A DNA stretch of 64,000 nucleotides from Scylla paramamosain (GCF_035594125.1 NC_087151.1:21850784-21914783); one strand, 5' to 3'. Positions 14,111-28,904 are shown, numbered from the stretch's first letter. The notes: generated from the letters alone by a model not told the origin. Numbers and translations are program-made.

Positions 14111-14527
14111 ACACGTTTTTTGGTCATGTTCTGTTTCTTTTTATAGAGTGTTGTTCATGCGTTTTAGCCTTTTGATACCTAAGAAGCTCTAGAACACTTT
14201 TAATACACGTTTCTCGTGATGTGTTTTCGTTGCCCTATCTAAGGTACTTTCTATGCATTTTGGCGTTTATCTATATAACAGTCTCAACAGAAATAATATT
14301 CTTTTTTTTTAATAAGGGGCGTTTTACACGCATTTTAGCATTTTGGTATGTAAGGCGTTAAAAAAAAAAGAAAACTAAAAAGACATTTTCTTGGTATTTT
14401 TTCCCCTATATTGGGTGTTTTCCATGTTTTTTTTTTCAGCATTTCAGCATTTCAACACGCTCATAAACACTCAAAAGATACGTTTTTTTTGGGGGGGGAT
14501 ATCTTGTATCCGTACCCCTTATAGGAT
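14111..14527 (-). repeat. Inverted block of about four satellite monomers
   Basis: Between about 14111 and 14527 the monomers read in reverse complement (GCGTTTTAGCCTTTTGATACC, then GTAAGGCGTT). On both sides the array reads forward. The block is about 0.4 kb. Its ends carry T/G-rich runs (TTTTTTTTGGGGGGGG near 14489-14500). It is a small local inversion or an inverted re-insertion of satellite DNA. Confidence 0.85.
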
Positions 14528-17500
14528 GCTTTGCAAAACACCCTTTATAGAGTGACACAATAACTTTACCAAAAACGTGTATTTTCAGTGTTTATGAGCT
14601 TGTTACGTACGAAACCGCTACAAAAGAACACTTCGAGTGACGTGTATTTTGAGTGTTTTTGAGCTTCTTCTTAGGCACAAAAACGCTAAAACGTGTAAAT
14701 AGCACTATGTGGAGAAACAGAACAACATTACAAAAAATATGTATCTCTAGTGTTTTTCACATAGCTAGAAAAAAAAAAACGCCAAAATGCAAGCATAACA
14801 CCCTCTATGTTGAAATAAAATGACATTACAAGAAACGTATCTTATAATTACTTTTGTGCATGTTAGACAACAAAACGCGAAAAAGTATGGAAAGTATGTT
14901 ATATTGGAAAACAAAACATTATGAAAAACGTTCCTTTTCAATGTTTTTGAGGTACTTACCTACCAAAACGCTAAAACGGATGTAAAACTCTCTTCATTTA
15001 GACACAGAGTAACATTACCAAAAACAAGTATTTTGGGTGTTTATGAGCTTATTACGTACATAAACGCTAAAATGCATGCAAAGTACCCGGTATGTGAAAA
15101 CGAAAGAACATTACGAGAAACGTGTATAAGCAGTGTTTTTGAGGTTCTTAGGTACCAAAAACGCGAGAATGCGTTGAATAACCCTCTATGTGGAGAATTA
15201 GAACATTACCAAAAACGTGTATTTTGAGTGTTTTTTACATTGTTAGATACCAAACTGACAAAACGCATGCAAAGCACTCTATATAGGAAAACGAAGCGAC
15301 ATTAACAGAAACGTGTTTTTTTTTCTTTTTAGCGTTTTATGCACCAAAACAATAAAAATGCTTGGAAAGTATCCTACAAAACAACATTACAAAAAAGGTG
15401 TCTTTTGTGTGTTTTTGAGCTTCTTATGTACCAAAACGGTAAAATTCATGCAAAACACTCATTATGGAGAAACAGAATACCATTACCAAAAATGTGTATT
15501 ACGATGATCTTTCAGATCGTTAGGTACAGAAACAGCAAAATGCATGCATTGGACCTTATATGATGAAAGTTAACAATATTAATTACAATAATATTGCATT
15601 ATTAATACACACGTATTATGAATTATTAAACCTTAGCTAACAAAATTCTCAACAACACTTTATATGTAGAAACATGAAAACGCATGAATAGCACTCTATC
15701 TCGGATAAAGAACAACATTATCAAATGTTTTTTTAACATTCTTAAATACCGAAACGCCGAAAAGCATGCAAAGCACCCTCAATTGTGAAGTGAAATTTCG
15801 TTTACATAAACATGTCTTTTTGAATGTCTTTTGAAGGCACGAAAACACTAAAAAGCATGGAAAAAACTCAATATGTGAAAAAAAAATACTAAAACGTGTC
15901 TTTTGAGTGCTTTTTAGGTACTTACGTACCGAAACGCTAAAACACTTGAAAAGCACCTTTTATAGGGAAACAATAACAACTTTAATAAAAACGTGCATTT
16001 TCTGTTTTTTTTTTTTTGTTTTGCTTGTTACGTAAAAAACTGCAAATATATATTAAAAGTGCACTTCATCGCGAAAATAAAGAACATTACGAGAGACGTG
16101 TATTTTTAGTGTTTTGAGCTCCTTTTTGAGCTATGTACCAAAACGCTGAAACACATGAATAACACTCAATATGGAGAAACAGATTAAGAATACAAAAAAA
16201 AAGTGTATTTTGTGTGTTTCATCATTTTTAGCGTTTTATTGTCAAACATGCACAAAAACACTTATAGGATACGTATATCCTACATCATTAGATAACAAAA
16301 CGCCAAAAAGCATGCAAGGCAACCTCTACGGTGAAATGAAACGACTTTACAGGAAACGTATCCTATAAGTGTTTTTGTGCATGTTTGACAATAAAACGCT
16401 AAAAAGCACTCTGAATGGGAATACCAAACAATTTTACAAAAAACGTATCCTTTGAGTGTTTTTAGCTTCTTACGTAGCGAAATGCTAAAATGCATGCAAA
16501 ACACACTTTATGGAGAAAGAATAGCATTACCAAAAATAAGTGTTTTGAACCTTTTTATCTTGTTACGTACAAAAACGATAAAATGCATGGAAAGAACCCT
16601 ATTTGAGGTAATGAAAAAATCATTGCTAGAGATATGTATTATGAGTGCTTTGGATCGTCTCAGGTACTAAAACGCTAAAACGCAAGAATAGCACTCTATC
16701 TCGGATAGAGAACAACATCATAAAATGTTTTTTTAACATTCTTAAATACCGAAACGTCGAAAAGCATGCAAAGCACCCTCAATTGTGAAATGAAATTTCG
16801 TTTACATAAACATGTCTTTTTGAATGTCCTTTGAAGGCACGAAAACACTAAAAAGCATGGAAAAAACTCAATATGGGGAAAAAAAATACTAAAACGTGTC
16901 TTTTGAGTGTTTTTTAGGTACTTACGTACCGAAACGCTAAAACACTTACAAAACACCTTTTATAAGGAAACAATAACAACTTTAATAAAAACGTGCATTT
17001 TCTGTTTTTTTTTTTTTTTTTTTTTGCTTGTTACGTAAAAAACCGCAAATATATATTAAAAGTGCACTTCATCGCGAAAATAAAGAACATTAGAGACGTG
17101 TATTTTTAGTGTTTTTGAGCTTCTTTTTGAGCTATGTACCAAAACGCTGAAACACATGAAAAACACTCAATATGGAGAAACAGATTAAGAATACAAAAAA
17201 AAAAAAGGTGTATTTTGTGTGTTTTTAACATCATTAGATAACAAAACGCCAAAAAGCATGCAAGGCAACCTCTACGGTGAAATGAAACGACTTTACAGGA
17301 AACGTATCCTATAAGTGTTTTTGTGCATGTTTGACAATAAAACGCTAAAAAGCATCGAAAGCACCCGATATGGGAAAACAAAATAACATTACCAAAAAAC
17401 GTTCCTTTTGAGTGTTTTTGGGCTACTTAACTAACAAAACCCTAAAACGCATGCAAAAGCCCTTTATTGAGATACAGAGTAACATTACCAAAAACAAGTA

Positions 17501-19627
17501 TTTTAAGTGTTTTCAGCTTGCAAAGTACACTACATCGCGAAACTAAAGAACATTACGAGAAACGTGTATTTTTAATATTTTTGAGCTTCTTAGGTACCAA
17601 AACACTGAAACGCACGAATAACACTCTATACGGAGAAACAGAATAACAATACAAAAATGAAACAGGGGAAGAATGGGGAAACAAGAGGACCCTACGAATA
17701 ACTTGTTTTAGGAGTGTTTTTGAGCTTCTTAGTACCAAAAAAAAAAGCAGAAAAGCATTGAATAACTCTTTATATAGGGAAACAACAATATTACCAAAAA
17801 ACGTGTATTTTGAGTGTTTTTTTTTTAACTGTTAAGTACCAAAACGCCAAAATGCATGCAATGTGCCCTATATGAGAAAAAGAAACGACATTAAGTGAAA
17901 CGTATCTTTTGAGTATTTTTTGTATGTTACACAGCAAAACTCTAAAAATCTTGGAAAGCATCCCATATGGGAAAACAAAAAAAAGTTTTTTGATTTTTTT
18001 TTTTTTTTTAGGGGCTGCATATGTACCAAAATACTAAAACGCACGGAAAACACATTAACATTACCAAGTATTTTTACTTAAGAAAAAATTACAAGTGTTT
18101 TTAATGTTTTTGAGCTTGTTGCGTACATAAACGTCAAAATGCATGCAAACAACATATAAGGGGAGACAAAATGACATTACGAGAAACGTATATTAAGAAT
18201 ATTTTTGAGCTTCTCAAGTACCAAAACGCTAAAAAGCATGAATAGCTCTCTACATGGACAAATAGAGCAACACTACCAAAAAAACATATATTTTGAGTGC
18301 ATTTCCCATTGTCATATACCAAAATGTCAAAAGCACCTTATATGGGGAAAGGAAATAACATTTTAAGAAACGTGTTTGTTGAGTGATTATGGCATGTTTA
18401 GATACCAAAAAGCTAGATAGCATTGAAAGTATCCTATATGGAACAACACTACATCATTATCAAATTCTTCTCTTTTCGATGTTCTAAGCTACTTACGTAC
18501 CAAAAAGCTAAAACGAAGGCAAAACACCCTTTATGGAAAAACAGTATAAGTTTACCAAAAAAACGGTATTTTCAGAGGTTTTGAGCTTGTTACGTACAAA
18601 AATTCTAAAATGCATGGAAAGTACTTTATATGGGGAAAGAAAATAATATTAAGAGAAACGTGTGTAATGAGAGTTATTAAGCTTCTTAGGTACCAAAACG
18701 TTAAAAGGCATCAATAGCATTCTCTATAGCGAAATAAAACTTCATTACCAAAGACGTGTATTTTGAATGTTTTTCCCATTGTTAGTTACCAAACTCCAAA
18801 ATGCATGCAAAGTCACCTACATGGGGAAAGCAAACGGCATTAACAGAAACGTGTCGTTTGTGATTTTATTAAGTGTGTTAGACATGATGAACATTAAAAA
18901 GCATAGATACCACCCTGTATGGAAAAATAAAACAATATTAGAAAAAACGTGTCTTTTGAATGTTTTTGAACCACTTATGTACGAAAACGCTAAAACGCAT
19001 GCAAAACACCTTTTATAGTGAAACAAAATAACGTAACCAAAAAAGAAGTATTTTGAGTGTTTTCACTTTGTTAGTTAGGTACCAAAACGTCAAAAAAGCA
19101 TACAAAACAGCTTATATTGAGATACTAAATGAGATTTCCAGAAACATTTCTTTTTGAGAGTTTATGAACGCGCTAGGAACTAAAATACTAAAAAGCATGG
19201 AAAACACCTTATAAGTAAAAACAAAATAACTTCAACAAAAATGTCTCTTTTAAGTGTTTTGAGCTACTTATCAAAACGCTAAAACGTATGTGAAACGCCC
19301 TTCATGGAAAAACAGTATATTTCTACTAAAAACGTGTATTTGGAGTGTTTTTGAGCTTGTTACGTAGAAAAATGCCAAAAATGCGTGGAAAGTACTTTAT
19401 ATGGGGAAAGAAGACATTACGAGAAACTTGTGTTAAGAGATCTTTTGAGCTTCTCAGGTACCAAAACGCTAAAAAACATGAATAGCACTCTTCATGGAGG
19501 AGCAACAACAAAAAAAAAATAAAGGTATATTTTGAATATGTTTCACATTGTTAGATACCAAAACGCCAAAATGCATAGAAAGCATCCCATATGGAGAAAG
19601 AAAACGAGATTTCAAGAAACGTGTCTT
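14528..19627 (+). repeat. Satellite array (+ orientation) with a ~0.7-kb internal tandem duplication
   Basis: The forward array contains about 50 monomers. Within it, 15681-16405 and 16681-17352 are near-identical copies exactly 1000 bp apart at their left ends (GCACTCTATCTCGGATA). The first copy also carries an extra inverted insertion (see 16225-16405). No genes are seen. Confidence 0.92.
16225..16405. repeat. Perfect 50-bp inverted repeat (hairpin-forming)
   Basis: The segment 16225-16274 (beginning TTTTTAGCGTTTTATTGTCA) is the exact reverse complement of 16356-16405 (ending ATAAAACGCTAAAAA), with an 81-base loop. The 16681-17352 copy of this block lacks the left arm, so the inverted piece was added after or during the local duplication. 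Confidence 0.93.
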
Positions 19628-19906
19628 TCGGAACAAGAAATAACGGGTTCAAGCTTGAAAAATTTAGGTTTAGGAAGGAGATAGGAAAAAATTGGTTCTC
19701 GAATAGAGTGGTAGATGAGTGGAACGGACTCAGTAATCATGTAGTTAGTGCTAGGACACTAGAGAGCTTTAAGAGAAGATTAGACAGGTTTATGGATGGG
19801 GATGATAGGTGGAAATAGGTAGGAGTGTTTCATACAGGGACTGCCACGTGTAAGCCTGGTCGCTTCTTGCAGCTTCCCTTATTTCTTATGTTCTTATGTT
19901 CTTATG
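19628..19906 (+). mobile_element. 5'-truncated CR1/L2-like LINE 3' end
   Basis: This interrupts a type-B monomer: CGTGTCTTT stands on the left and GAGTGTTAGCAAGCGTG resumes on the right. The open frame carries the usual LINE C-terminal string GKNWFSNRVVDEWNGLSN followed by LESFKRRLDRFM and a stop near 19817. The 3' end finishes with three copies of an eight-base TTCTTATG-type repeat rather than poly-A, which is typical of CR1/L2 elements. It has no relation to the larger LINE copies in this window. It is non-autonomous. Confidence 0.8.
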
Positions 19907-22900
19907 AGTGTTAGCAAGCGTGCTAGGCATCGAAACGCTAAAAAGCATTGAAAGCACCCTATATGGGAAAACAAAAGAACATTACTAAAAATGTCTCTTT
20001 CCAGTGTTTTGAGTTATTTACGTAAGAAAACGCTAAAACGCATGTATCTCTATGGAAAACAAAATATATACCAAAAAACAATTATTTTGAGTGTTTTTGA
20101 GCATGTTACTTACAAAAGGCCAAAATATTTCAAACTACTTTAAATGCGGAAACGAAAAAAAAAAAAAACGAAAAACGCGTATTACGAGTGTTTTTGAGCT
20201 TATTAGTTGCCAAAACATTCATATGCATTCATGTTTCTTCATTTGGAGAAACAAAAAAAAATATTACCAAAACATGTATTTTACGTGTATTTCACATTGT
20301 TAGTTTCTTTCGAGTGTTTTTGACCTACTTACATACCAAAACGCTATAACGCATGCAAAACACCTTTTATGTAGAAACAAAATAACATTATCAAAAACAA
20401 GAGTTTTGATTTTTTTTTAGCTTGTTACGTAGACAAACGCCAAAATGCATGCAAAGTACCCTCTATGGAGAAACGAGAAAAAGAAAAAAAAAAGTTACCA
20501 GAAACGTGCATTAGTAATGGTTTTGAGCTTCTTGGACACCAAAACGCTAAAACGCATAAATACCACTCAATATGGAGAAACAGTACAACTTTAACAAGAA
20601 TGTGTATTTTGAGTGTATTTCACTTTGGTAGGTACCAAAACGCCAAACTGAATGCAAAGCACCCTTTATGGGGGAAAGGAAGCGAGATTTCTAGAAACGT
20701 GTCTTTTTAGTATTTATGAGGGTGCTAGGTTCTAAAACGCTAAAAGGCATGGACAAAACATAAGCAATTTAACACGGGATTAGCGATCCTACAATACCCC
20801 TTTCAGTGTTTTTCAGTTACTTACGCACCAAAACGCAAAATTGCATGCAAAAAACATCTATAATGGAGAAACAGAATAACGTTACCAAAAACATGTATTT
20901 TGAATATTTTTTTTATGCTCATTGAGTACATAAACGCAAAAAATACATAAAAAGTACCCTGTATGGGGAGACGAAAAAAAAAAATAAAAAATTTCGAGAA
21001 ATGTGTATTATCAGTGGTCTTGAGCTCCTTAGATACTAAAACGTTAAAACGCAAATATGGAGAAACAGAACAATATTACCAAGAGGATGTATTTAGAGTG
21101 TATTTCACATTGTTAGGTACCAAAACGCCAAATTCAAAGCAAAGCACACTATATGGGAAAGGAAACGAGATTTCCAGAGACTTGTCTCTTTAGTGTTTAT
21201 AAGAGTGATAGGCATCAAAACACTAAAAAAAAAGCATGGAAAGCACCGTATATGAGAAAACAAAAACATTGCCAAAAATGTCTCTTTTTCAATGTTTTTG
21301 GGTTACCTACGTACCAAAACGCTAAAACGCAGGCAAAACATTCTATATGGAGAAGCAGAATAACATTACCACGAACAATTATTTTGAGTATTTTTGAGCT
21401 ATTTACTTTAAGAAAAACGCGAAAATGCATGCAAAGTTCCCTATATAAGGAAGCGATACTATATTACGAGGAATGTGTATTATGAGTGGGTTTTTTTTGT
21501 TTCTTAGGTAATAAATCATGTACAAAATCGCCAAAATGTATTCAAAATACCCTATATTGCTAAACAAAACGCCATTATAAGGAACTTGTCGTATGAGTGT
21601 TTTTGAGCTTCGTAGGTACAAAGATCCTAAAACTCTTTATGAAGAAACAGAACAATATTACCAAAAATGTGTATTTTGGGTTTATTTCACATTGTTAGCT
21701 CCCATAACGCGAAACTACATGCAAACCTCTCTATATGAGAAAACGAAAGGAGATTTCAAAAAATGTGTCTTTTGAATGTTTGTGAGCGTGCTAGGCATGA
21801 AAACGATAAAAAGCATGGAAAATACCTTATATGGGAAATGAAGAAAAAGAAAAAAAACTACTAAAAATGTCTCTTATCTGTGTTTTGAGCTACTTACGTA
21901 ACAAAATGTTAAAAGGCATGCAACCCTGTATAGAAAGCAGAATAACTACCAATAAAACAAGCATTTTGAGAGTTTTTGAGCATGTTACGTAAAAAAAAGG
22001 CAAAATGATGTGAACAACTTTACATGTCGGAAAAAAAAAAAATATTACGAGAAATATTTATTATTAGGTACGAAAGCACTAAAATACATGAACAGAATTC
22101 CTTACGAAAAAAAAAAAAAAAAATACAGAAAACGTGCATTTTGAGTGCATTTCACATTCTTAGTTGCCATAACCCAATATACATGCAAACCACTCTATAA
22201 GATGAAAGAAAACTGCATTTACAGTAGCGTGCCTTTTGAGTGTTTGTAAGGTTGTTAGGCACAAAAAACCTAAAACCCATGAAAAATATGCTATATTGGA
22301 AAAGAACACAATATTACCAAAAATGTGTCATTTGAGTGTTTTTTTAGGAGCTATTTACGTATCAAAACGCTAAGATGTAAGCAAAACACACAAATAGAGA
22401 AACAATAACATTACAAAAAAAAAAGTATATTGAGTGTTTTCATACTTGTTACGTACAAAAACCTCAAAATGCTTGGGAAGTGCCCTGTATGGGGAAATAA
22501 AAAGACATTACGAGAATCTTGTATTATGAGCGTTTTTGAGCTTCATTGGTGTCAAAATGCTAAAACGCATAAAGAGCACTCTATATGAAGAAACGTATAT
22601 ATTGAGTATATTTCACATTGTTAGGTACCAAAACGACAAAATGCATGCAAAGCACCCTATCTGGGATAAGGAAACGAGGTTTCCCCCCCAAAAAAAAGTG
22701 TCTCTTAGCGTTTATGAGCGTGTTAGGCACGAAAATGCAAAAAGAGAAAAGAAAACACTCTATATGGGAAAAGAAAACAAAACATCTCTTTTCAGTGTTT
22801 TTGATATCCTTACCTACCAAAACTCTAAAACGCAAACAAAATGCGCTTTATGGAGAAACAGAATAACCTTACCAAAATCAAGTATTTTCATTGTTTTTGA

Positions 22901-25579
22901 GCTTTTCACGCACAAAACGCCAAAATGCATTGAAAATACTCTATATCGGGTAACGAAAGAACATTACGAGAAACATTATGAGTGCTTTTAAGCTTCTTAG
23001 GCACAATAAACGTTAAAGCAAAAATGTGTTTTTTAGTATATTTCACATTCTTAGGTACCAAAATGTCAAAATGCATGCAAAAGCCCTTCATAATGGGAAA
23101 CCAAAGGAAATTTCCAGAAACGTTTCTTTTGAGTGTTTATAAGCGATTTATGTATCGAAACGATATATTTGAAAAGGAAACGAGATTCCCAGAAACGTGT
23201 CTTTTCAGTGTTTGTATGAGTGCTAGGCACAAAAACGCTGAAGAGCATGGAAATCACCTATATGGAATACAAAACTACATTACGAGAAACTTGTCTTTTG
23301 TGTTTTCTTTTTTAGCTTTTTCCGTACCAAAACGATAAAACGCATGCAAAATACCCTTATAAAAAAAAAAAAAAAAAAGTATTTTTAGTGTTCTGAGTTT
23401 GTAACGCAGGAAAACGACAAAATGCATGCAAAATAACCTGTATGGGGTAATGAAAGAACATTACGAGAAACGTGTTCTATGAGTGCTTTTAAACTTCTTA
23501 GATAAAAAACCGCGAAAACGCCTAAATATGCCTCTATATTAAGGAACAGAACAACATTACCAAAAACGTGTATTTTGAGTGTTTTTTTTCATATTCTTAG
23601 GTACCAAAAAGCTAAAAACGCATGCAAAATCTTCTATATGAGCAAACGAAACGAAATTTCCAGAAACTTGATTTTTGGGGAATTTATTAGCGTTCTAGCT
23701 ATCAAAACGCTTAAAAGCATGGAAATCAACCTATATTGGAATGTATATTTTGAGAGTCTTTCACATTGTTAGGTACCAAACTGGCAAAATGCATGTAGAG
23801 CCCAAAATATGGGGAAACAAAACGAAATTTACAGAAACGTTTCTTTTGAGTATTTATGAGCTTGTTAGACACAAAAACACTAAAAAGCATGGAAAGCACT
23901 CTATACTGGAAAAAAAAAACATTACCAAAAACTTTTTTTTCAGGTGTTTTGAGCTACTTTCTTAACAAAACGCTAAAACACATGTAAAATATGTGGGAAA
24001 GAGAATAACTAACAAAAACAAGTATTGTGAGGGCTTTTGAGCTTGTTATGAACAGATACGCCAAAATACTGCAAACTACCCTATATGAGGAATAGAAAAA
24101 AAAAACGAAAAACGTTTATTATGAGTTTATTTCAGCTTCTTAACTACCAAAACCCTAAAACTCATGAATAGCACTCTATATGGAGAAATAGAATAACATT
24201 ACCAAAACGCCAAAATTTAGTCAAAGCATCATATATGGGGTAAGGAAACAAGATTTCCAAAGAATAAATGTGTCTTTTGAGTGTTTATGAGTGTAATAGG
24301 CATCAAAACACTATAAATTATACAAAATACTCGATATTGTTAGGCACCAAAGCGGTAAAAAGCATGGAAATCACCCTTCATGGGAATATAAAACGGCATA
24401 ACGCAAAAACGTGTCTATCGAGAGTTTTAGAAATTCTTATGTTCCAAAATGCTAAAGTGCATGCAACAATATATGTTATGGAGAAACAAAATAATATTAC
24501 CAAAATCAAGATTTTTTTTTTCTAGTTTTTCAGCTTGTTACATAGAAAAATGTCAAGAAGCATGCAAAGTACACTTAATGCGGAAAAGAAAAGACATTAC
24601 ATGAATCGTGTATTATGAGTGTTTTTGTGTTTTTTTTAGGTTTCAAAACGTTAAAACACATGAATAGCACTCTATATAGAGAAACAGAATAATATTGCCA
24701 AAAATGTGTATTTGCATGCAATGTACCTTCCATTGGAAAAGAGAATGAGATTTCCAGAAACGTGTCTCGAGTGTTTATGAGCGTGCTAGGCACCAAAGCG
24801 CTAAAAATTATTAAAAGCACCTTCTATGGGAATAGAAAACAGCATTACCAAAAACGAGTCTTTTGAGTGTTTTTCAGCTGCTTTGGTACCAAAACTCTAA
24901 AACACATGAAAAAAAAAACTTTATGAATAAAAAATAACATTACCAAAAAGAAGTATTTTCAGTGTTTTAGGACTTATTATGAAAAGAAACCCTATATTCA
25001 TGTAAAGTATCCTATGAGGAAAGGAAAAGTCATTACGAAACACTTTTATTATAAATGTTTATCAACTTTATAGGTTCCCAGACGCTAAAACGCATTAACA
25101 TGTCTCTACATGGAGAAAAAGAACCACATAACAAAAAAAAATATGGAAAAAAAAACGACATATCCAGAAACGAGTATTTTTGACTGGTTATGAGCGTGTT
25201 AGGCAAAACGCATGGAAAAACCCCCTATAAAGGAAAACAAAACAGTAATATATGGGGAAACTGAAAGACATTACGAGAATAGTGTATTATGGGATTCTTG
25301 AGCCTCTAGATACTAAATGCTAAAACGCATGGCTGGCATATCTATATCGAGAAACAGAACAACATTGCCAAAAAAGTGTATTTTGACTCTTTTTTCACAT
25401 TATTATTATTATTATTAGTCCATATAAAGCTCACTATATGAGGAAACGAAACATTACTTTTCATTTCAGCGTTATTCAACTTATAATAAACCAAACGCTG
25501 AAACGCGTGCATCCACTCTGTGGCGAAAAACAAAATAAAAACATTACGAAAACAAGTGTTTTTAATGTTTATTTATGTG

Positions 25580-25609
25580 TTTATTTATTTATTTATTTAT
25601 TTATTTATT
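25580..25609. repeat. (TTTA)n microsatellite
   Basis: Tetranucleotide run inside a type-D monomer, followed by a poly-T tract. Confidence 0.9.
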
Positions 25610-27765
25610 CTTTTTTTTTTTTGCCATGTAACGTAGAAAAACGCAAAATGCAGGCAATATGGGGAAATGAAAGGACATTACCAGAGACGTGTATTATGAG
25701 TGTTTTTAAGTTTCTTAGGTACCAAAACACTAAAATAATATTATCAAAAACGTTTATTTTCAGCGTATTTCACATGTTTTGATACCAAAACGCCAAAATG
25801 CATGCAAAGTACCTTATATGGCGAAGAGAAACGACAGTTCCAGAAATGTGTCTTTTGAGTGTTTATAAACGTGTTAGGCACCAAAACGCTCTAAGGCATG
25901 GAAAACTCTCTATATGGGGAAACAAAGAAATTTACAAAACACGTTTTTTTACCTACTTCCGTAATAAAACGCTAACATTCTTGCAAAAAACGTACTTTAA
26001 GGAGAAAGAGAATAACTTTACCAAAAACAAGTATTATGAGTGTTTTCAGCTTCTTTCGTACAAAAAACGAAAAAATGAGTGGAAGGTACCCAATATGGGG
26101 AAACGAAAAGACATTACGAGAATTGAGCATTTTAAGTGTATTTGAGCTTCTTAGGTACCAAAACTTTAAAGGGTATGAATAGCATTTAATTTAATTAATT
26201 AATTTTTTTTTTTTTTTTTTGTGCCCCAGAAGGCTAAAATACATAGGAAGCACCATATACTAGGTACTAAAACTTAAAAACGCATGAATAGCACTCTATG
26301 TGGAAACATAGACAGAACATTACCGAAAACCTGTATTTTGACTGTTTTTCACATTATTAAATTCCAAAACGCAAAATCCATGCGAACCACCTTATATGGG
26401 GTAAGGAAACGAAATAGAAAAAAAAAATCTTTTCAGTGTTTATGAGCGTGTAAGGCACGAAAACGATAAGAAGCAAGGAAAGCTCCTTATATGAGAAAAC
26501 AAAACAACATTACATTTGAGTGTTTTGAGTGTTTTTCAATTTCTTGCTTACCAAAACGCTAAAACGCATGCAAAACACCCTTTGTGGAAAAACAGATTAA
26601 CATTATCAAAAACAAGTCTTTTAAGTGTTTTTGAGCTTGTTACATACAAAAACGCCAAAATGCATAAAAAAAAAATACCATATATATCCAAAAGAAAGGA
26701 CATTGCCAGAGGTGTGTATTTTAAGTATCTTTGAGTTTCTTAGATACCAAAACGTTCATACGCATGAATAGCACGTGGTATGGGGAAAAAAAAAACATTA
26801 CCAAAAACGTGTATTTTAAGTGTTTTCACATTATTAGGTACAAAAATGCCAAAATTCACACAAAGCATCCTATATGCGGAAACAAAACGACTTTACCAGA
26901 AATCTGTTTTGAGTGTTTTTGAGCGTGTTAGCTACTAAAACGCTAAAAAGAATGGAATTCACCTTATATGAAAAAAAATAAAAAAATATTACGAAAAACG
27001 TATATTTTGAGTGTTTTTCAACTTCTTACGTACCAAAACGCTAAAAAGTATCCAGAACAAACTTTATGGTGATATAGAATAACATTATTAAAGATAACTC
27101 TTTTAGTTTTTGTTTTCAATTGTTACGTAGAAAATGACAAAATGCAATTAAAGAACTCTATATGGTGAAACGAAAAGACATTACGAAAGACGTGAATTAT
27201 AAGTGTTTTTTTTTTTTTTTTATCTTTTTTGGTACTAAACGCGAAAACAGGTCAATACCACTCTATATGGAGAAAAAAAAATAGGAAAAACTTGTACTTT
27301 GAGTTTTCCTCACATTGTTAGGTATCAACAAGGGCAAATTGCATAAAAAGTCTCCTTTATGGAGAAACGAAACGACATTCCAAAAAACATATGTTTTCAG
27401 TGTTTTTGTGCATGTTAGGCACCAAAACGCAAAATAAGCATGGAAAGCCCCCTATATGAGAAATGAAAACAAAATTACCAAAAACGAGTGTCTTTGATTG
27501 TTTTTAGCTTCAAGCGTACCAAAAAACACATGAAAAACACCCTACATTGAGAAACAGAATCAAATTATCAAAACAAATAATTTGAGGGTTTTTGAGCTTG
27601 CTATGAAAAGACACCACAATGTATGGAAAATATCCTACATGGGAAAAGTAAATTAAATTGAGAAACGTGTATTATGAGTGTTTTTGAGCTTCTTAGTTAC
27701 CGAAACAGCTAAAACCCAATAAGAGCACTTTATATTGAGATACATAACAAAAATACAAAAAAACT

Positions 27766-27816
27766 TTGTATCTTGAATGTATTTTAAGATACAAGATTTT
27801 GTATCTTGAATGTATT
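27766..27816. repeat. Short direct/inverted repeat cluster
   Basis: TTTGTATCTTGAATGTATT occurs twice (27766-27784 and 27798-27816), with an inverted AAGATACAAGA between the copies. This is a small local rearrangement inside a monomer. Confidence 0.85.
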
Positions 27817-28904
27817 GAATGGTATCAAAACGCCTAAAATGCAAACGACATTTCCAGAAACATAGCTTTTAAGTGTTTATGATGTGTTAGGCACCAAAAC
27901 GATAAAAAAAAAAGCATGGAAAGCACCCTATATGGGAAAAAGAAAAAAAAAAACGTGTAAAAGACTCGTTTTTTTTATTTTTGTATTTTTCAGCTTCCTA
28001 CGTTCGAAAACGGTAAACGGATGCCCCCCCCCAAAAAAAAAAAAAAAACTTCAGAAACTGAGCAAAAACATTTTTTTTTTTATGGAGAAGACAAGTAATA
28101 TTACCAGAAACAAAAATTAAGTTTTTTTTACTTGGTACGTAGAAAAAATCACAAAATGCATGCATGAAAATACCCTATACAGAAATAAAAAGACGTAAAT
28201 AGAAGTGTAATATGAGTTTTTTTGAGGTTCTTAGGTACCAAATTCATAAAACGCATGAATTGCACTCTATATGGAGAAACAGAAAAAAATAAATAAATTA
28301 ACATTACCAAAAATGTGTATTTTCAGATTATTTCACATTGCTAGGTACGAAAACGCAAAAAAATTCATACAGAGTACCCTATATAGGGAAAAGAAACGAC
28401 ATTTCCAGATAAGTGTCTTGGGTATTTATGAGCGTGTTAGGTACCGAAACGCTGAAACGCATGGAAAGTACCCTATATAGGAATAAAAGAACTTTACAAA
28501 AAAAACGTGTCTTTTCTATGTCTTTGAGCTACTTAAGTATTAAAACGCTAGGATAAATGCAAAACACACGTTATGAAGAAAGAAAATAACATTACCAAAA
28601 ACAAATATTTTGAGTGTTTTTGAGATTCTTAGGTATTAAAACGCTAAAACGCATGAATAGCACTCTATATGGATAAATATAACATTATTATATATTATAT
28701 GTTTTATTATCTACTATATTATATAATATATATTATATATTATATTATATATTTCAGTTTCTTAGGTACCAAAACGGCAAAATGCACGCAAAGCACCCTA
28801 TATGGAGAAAAGGAAACGAGATTTACAGAAAAGTGTCTTTTTAGTATATTTATGACCGTGCTAGGCGTCAAAACGCTGAAAAAAAAGCATGGAAAGCATA
28901 CTAT

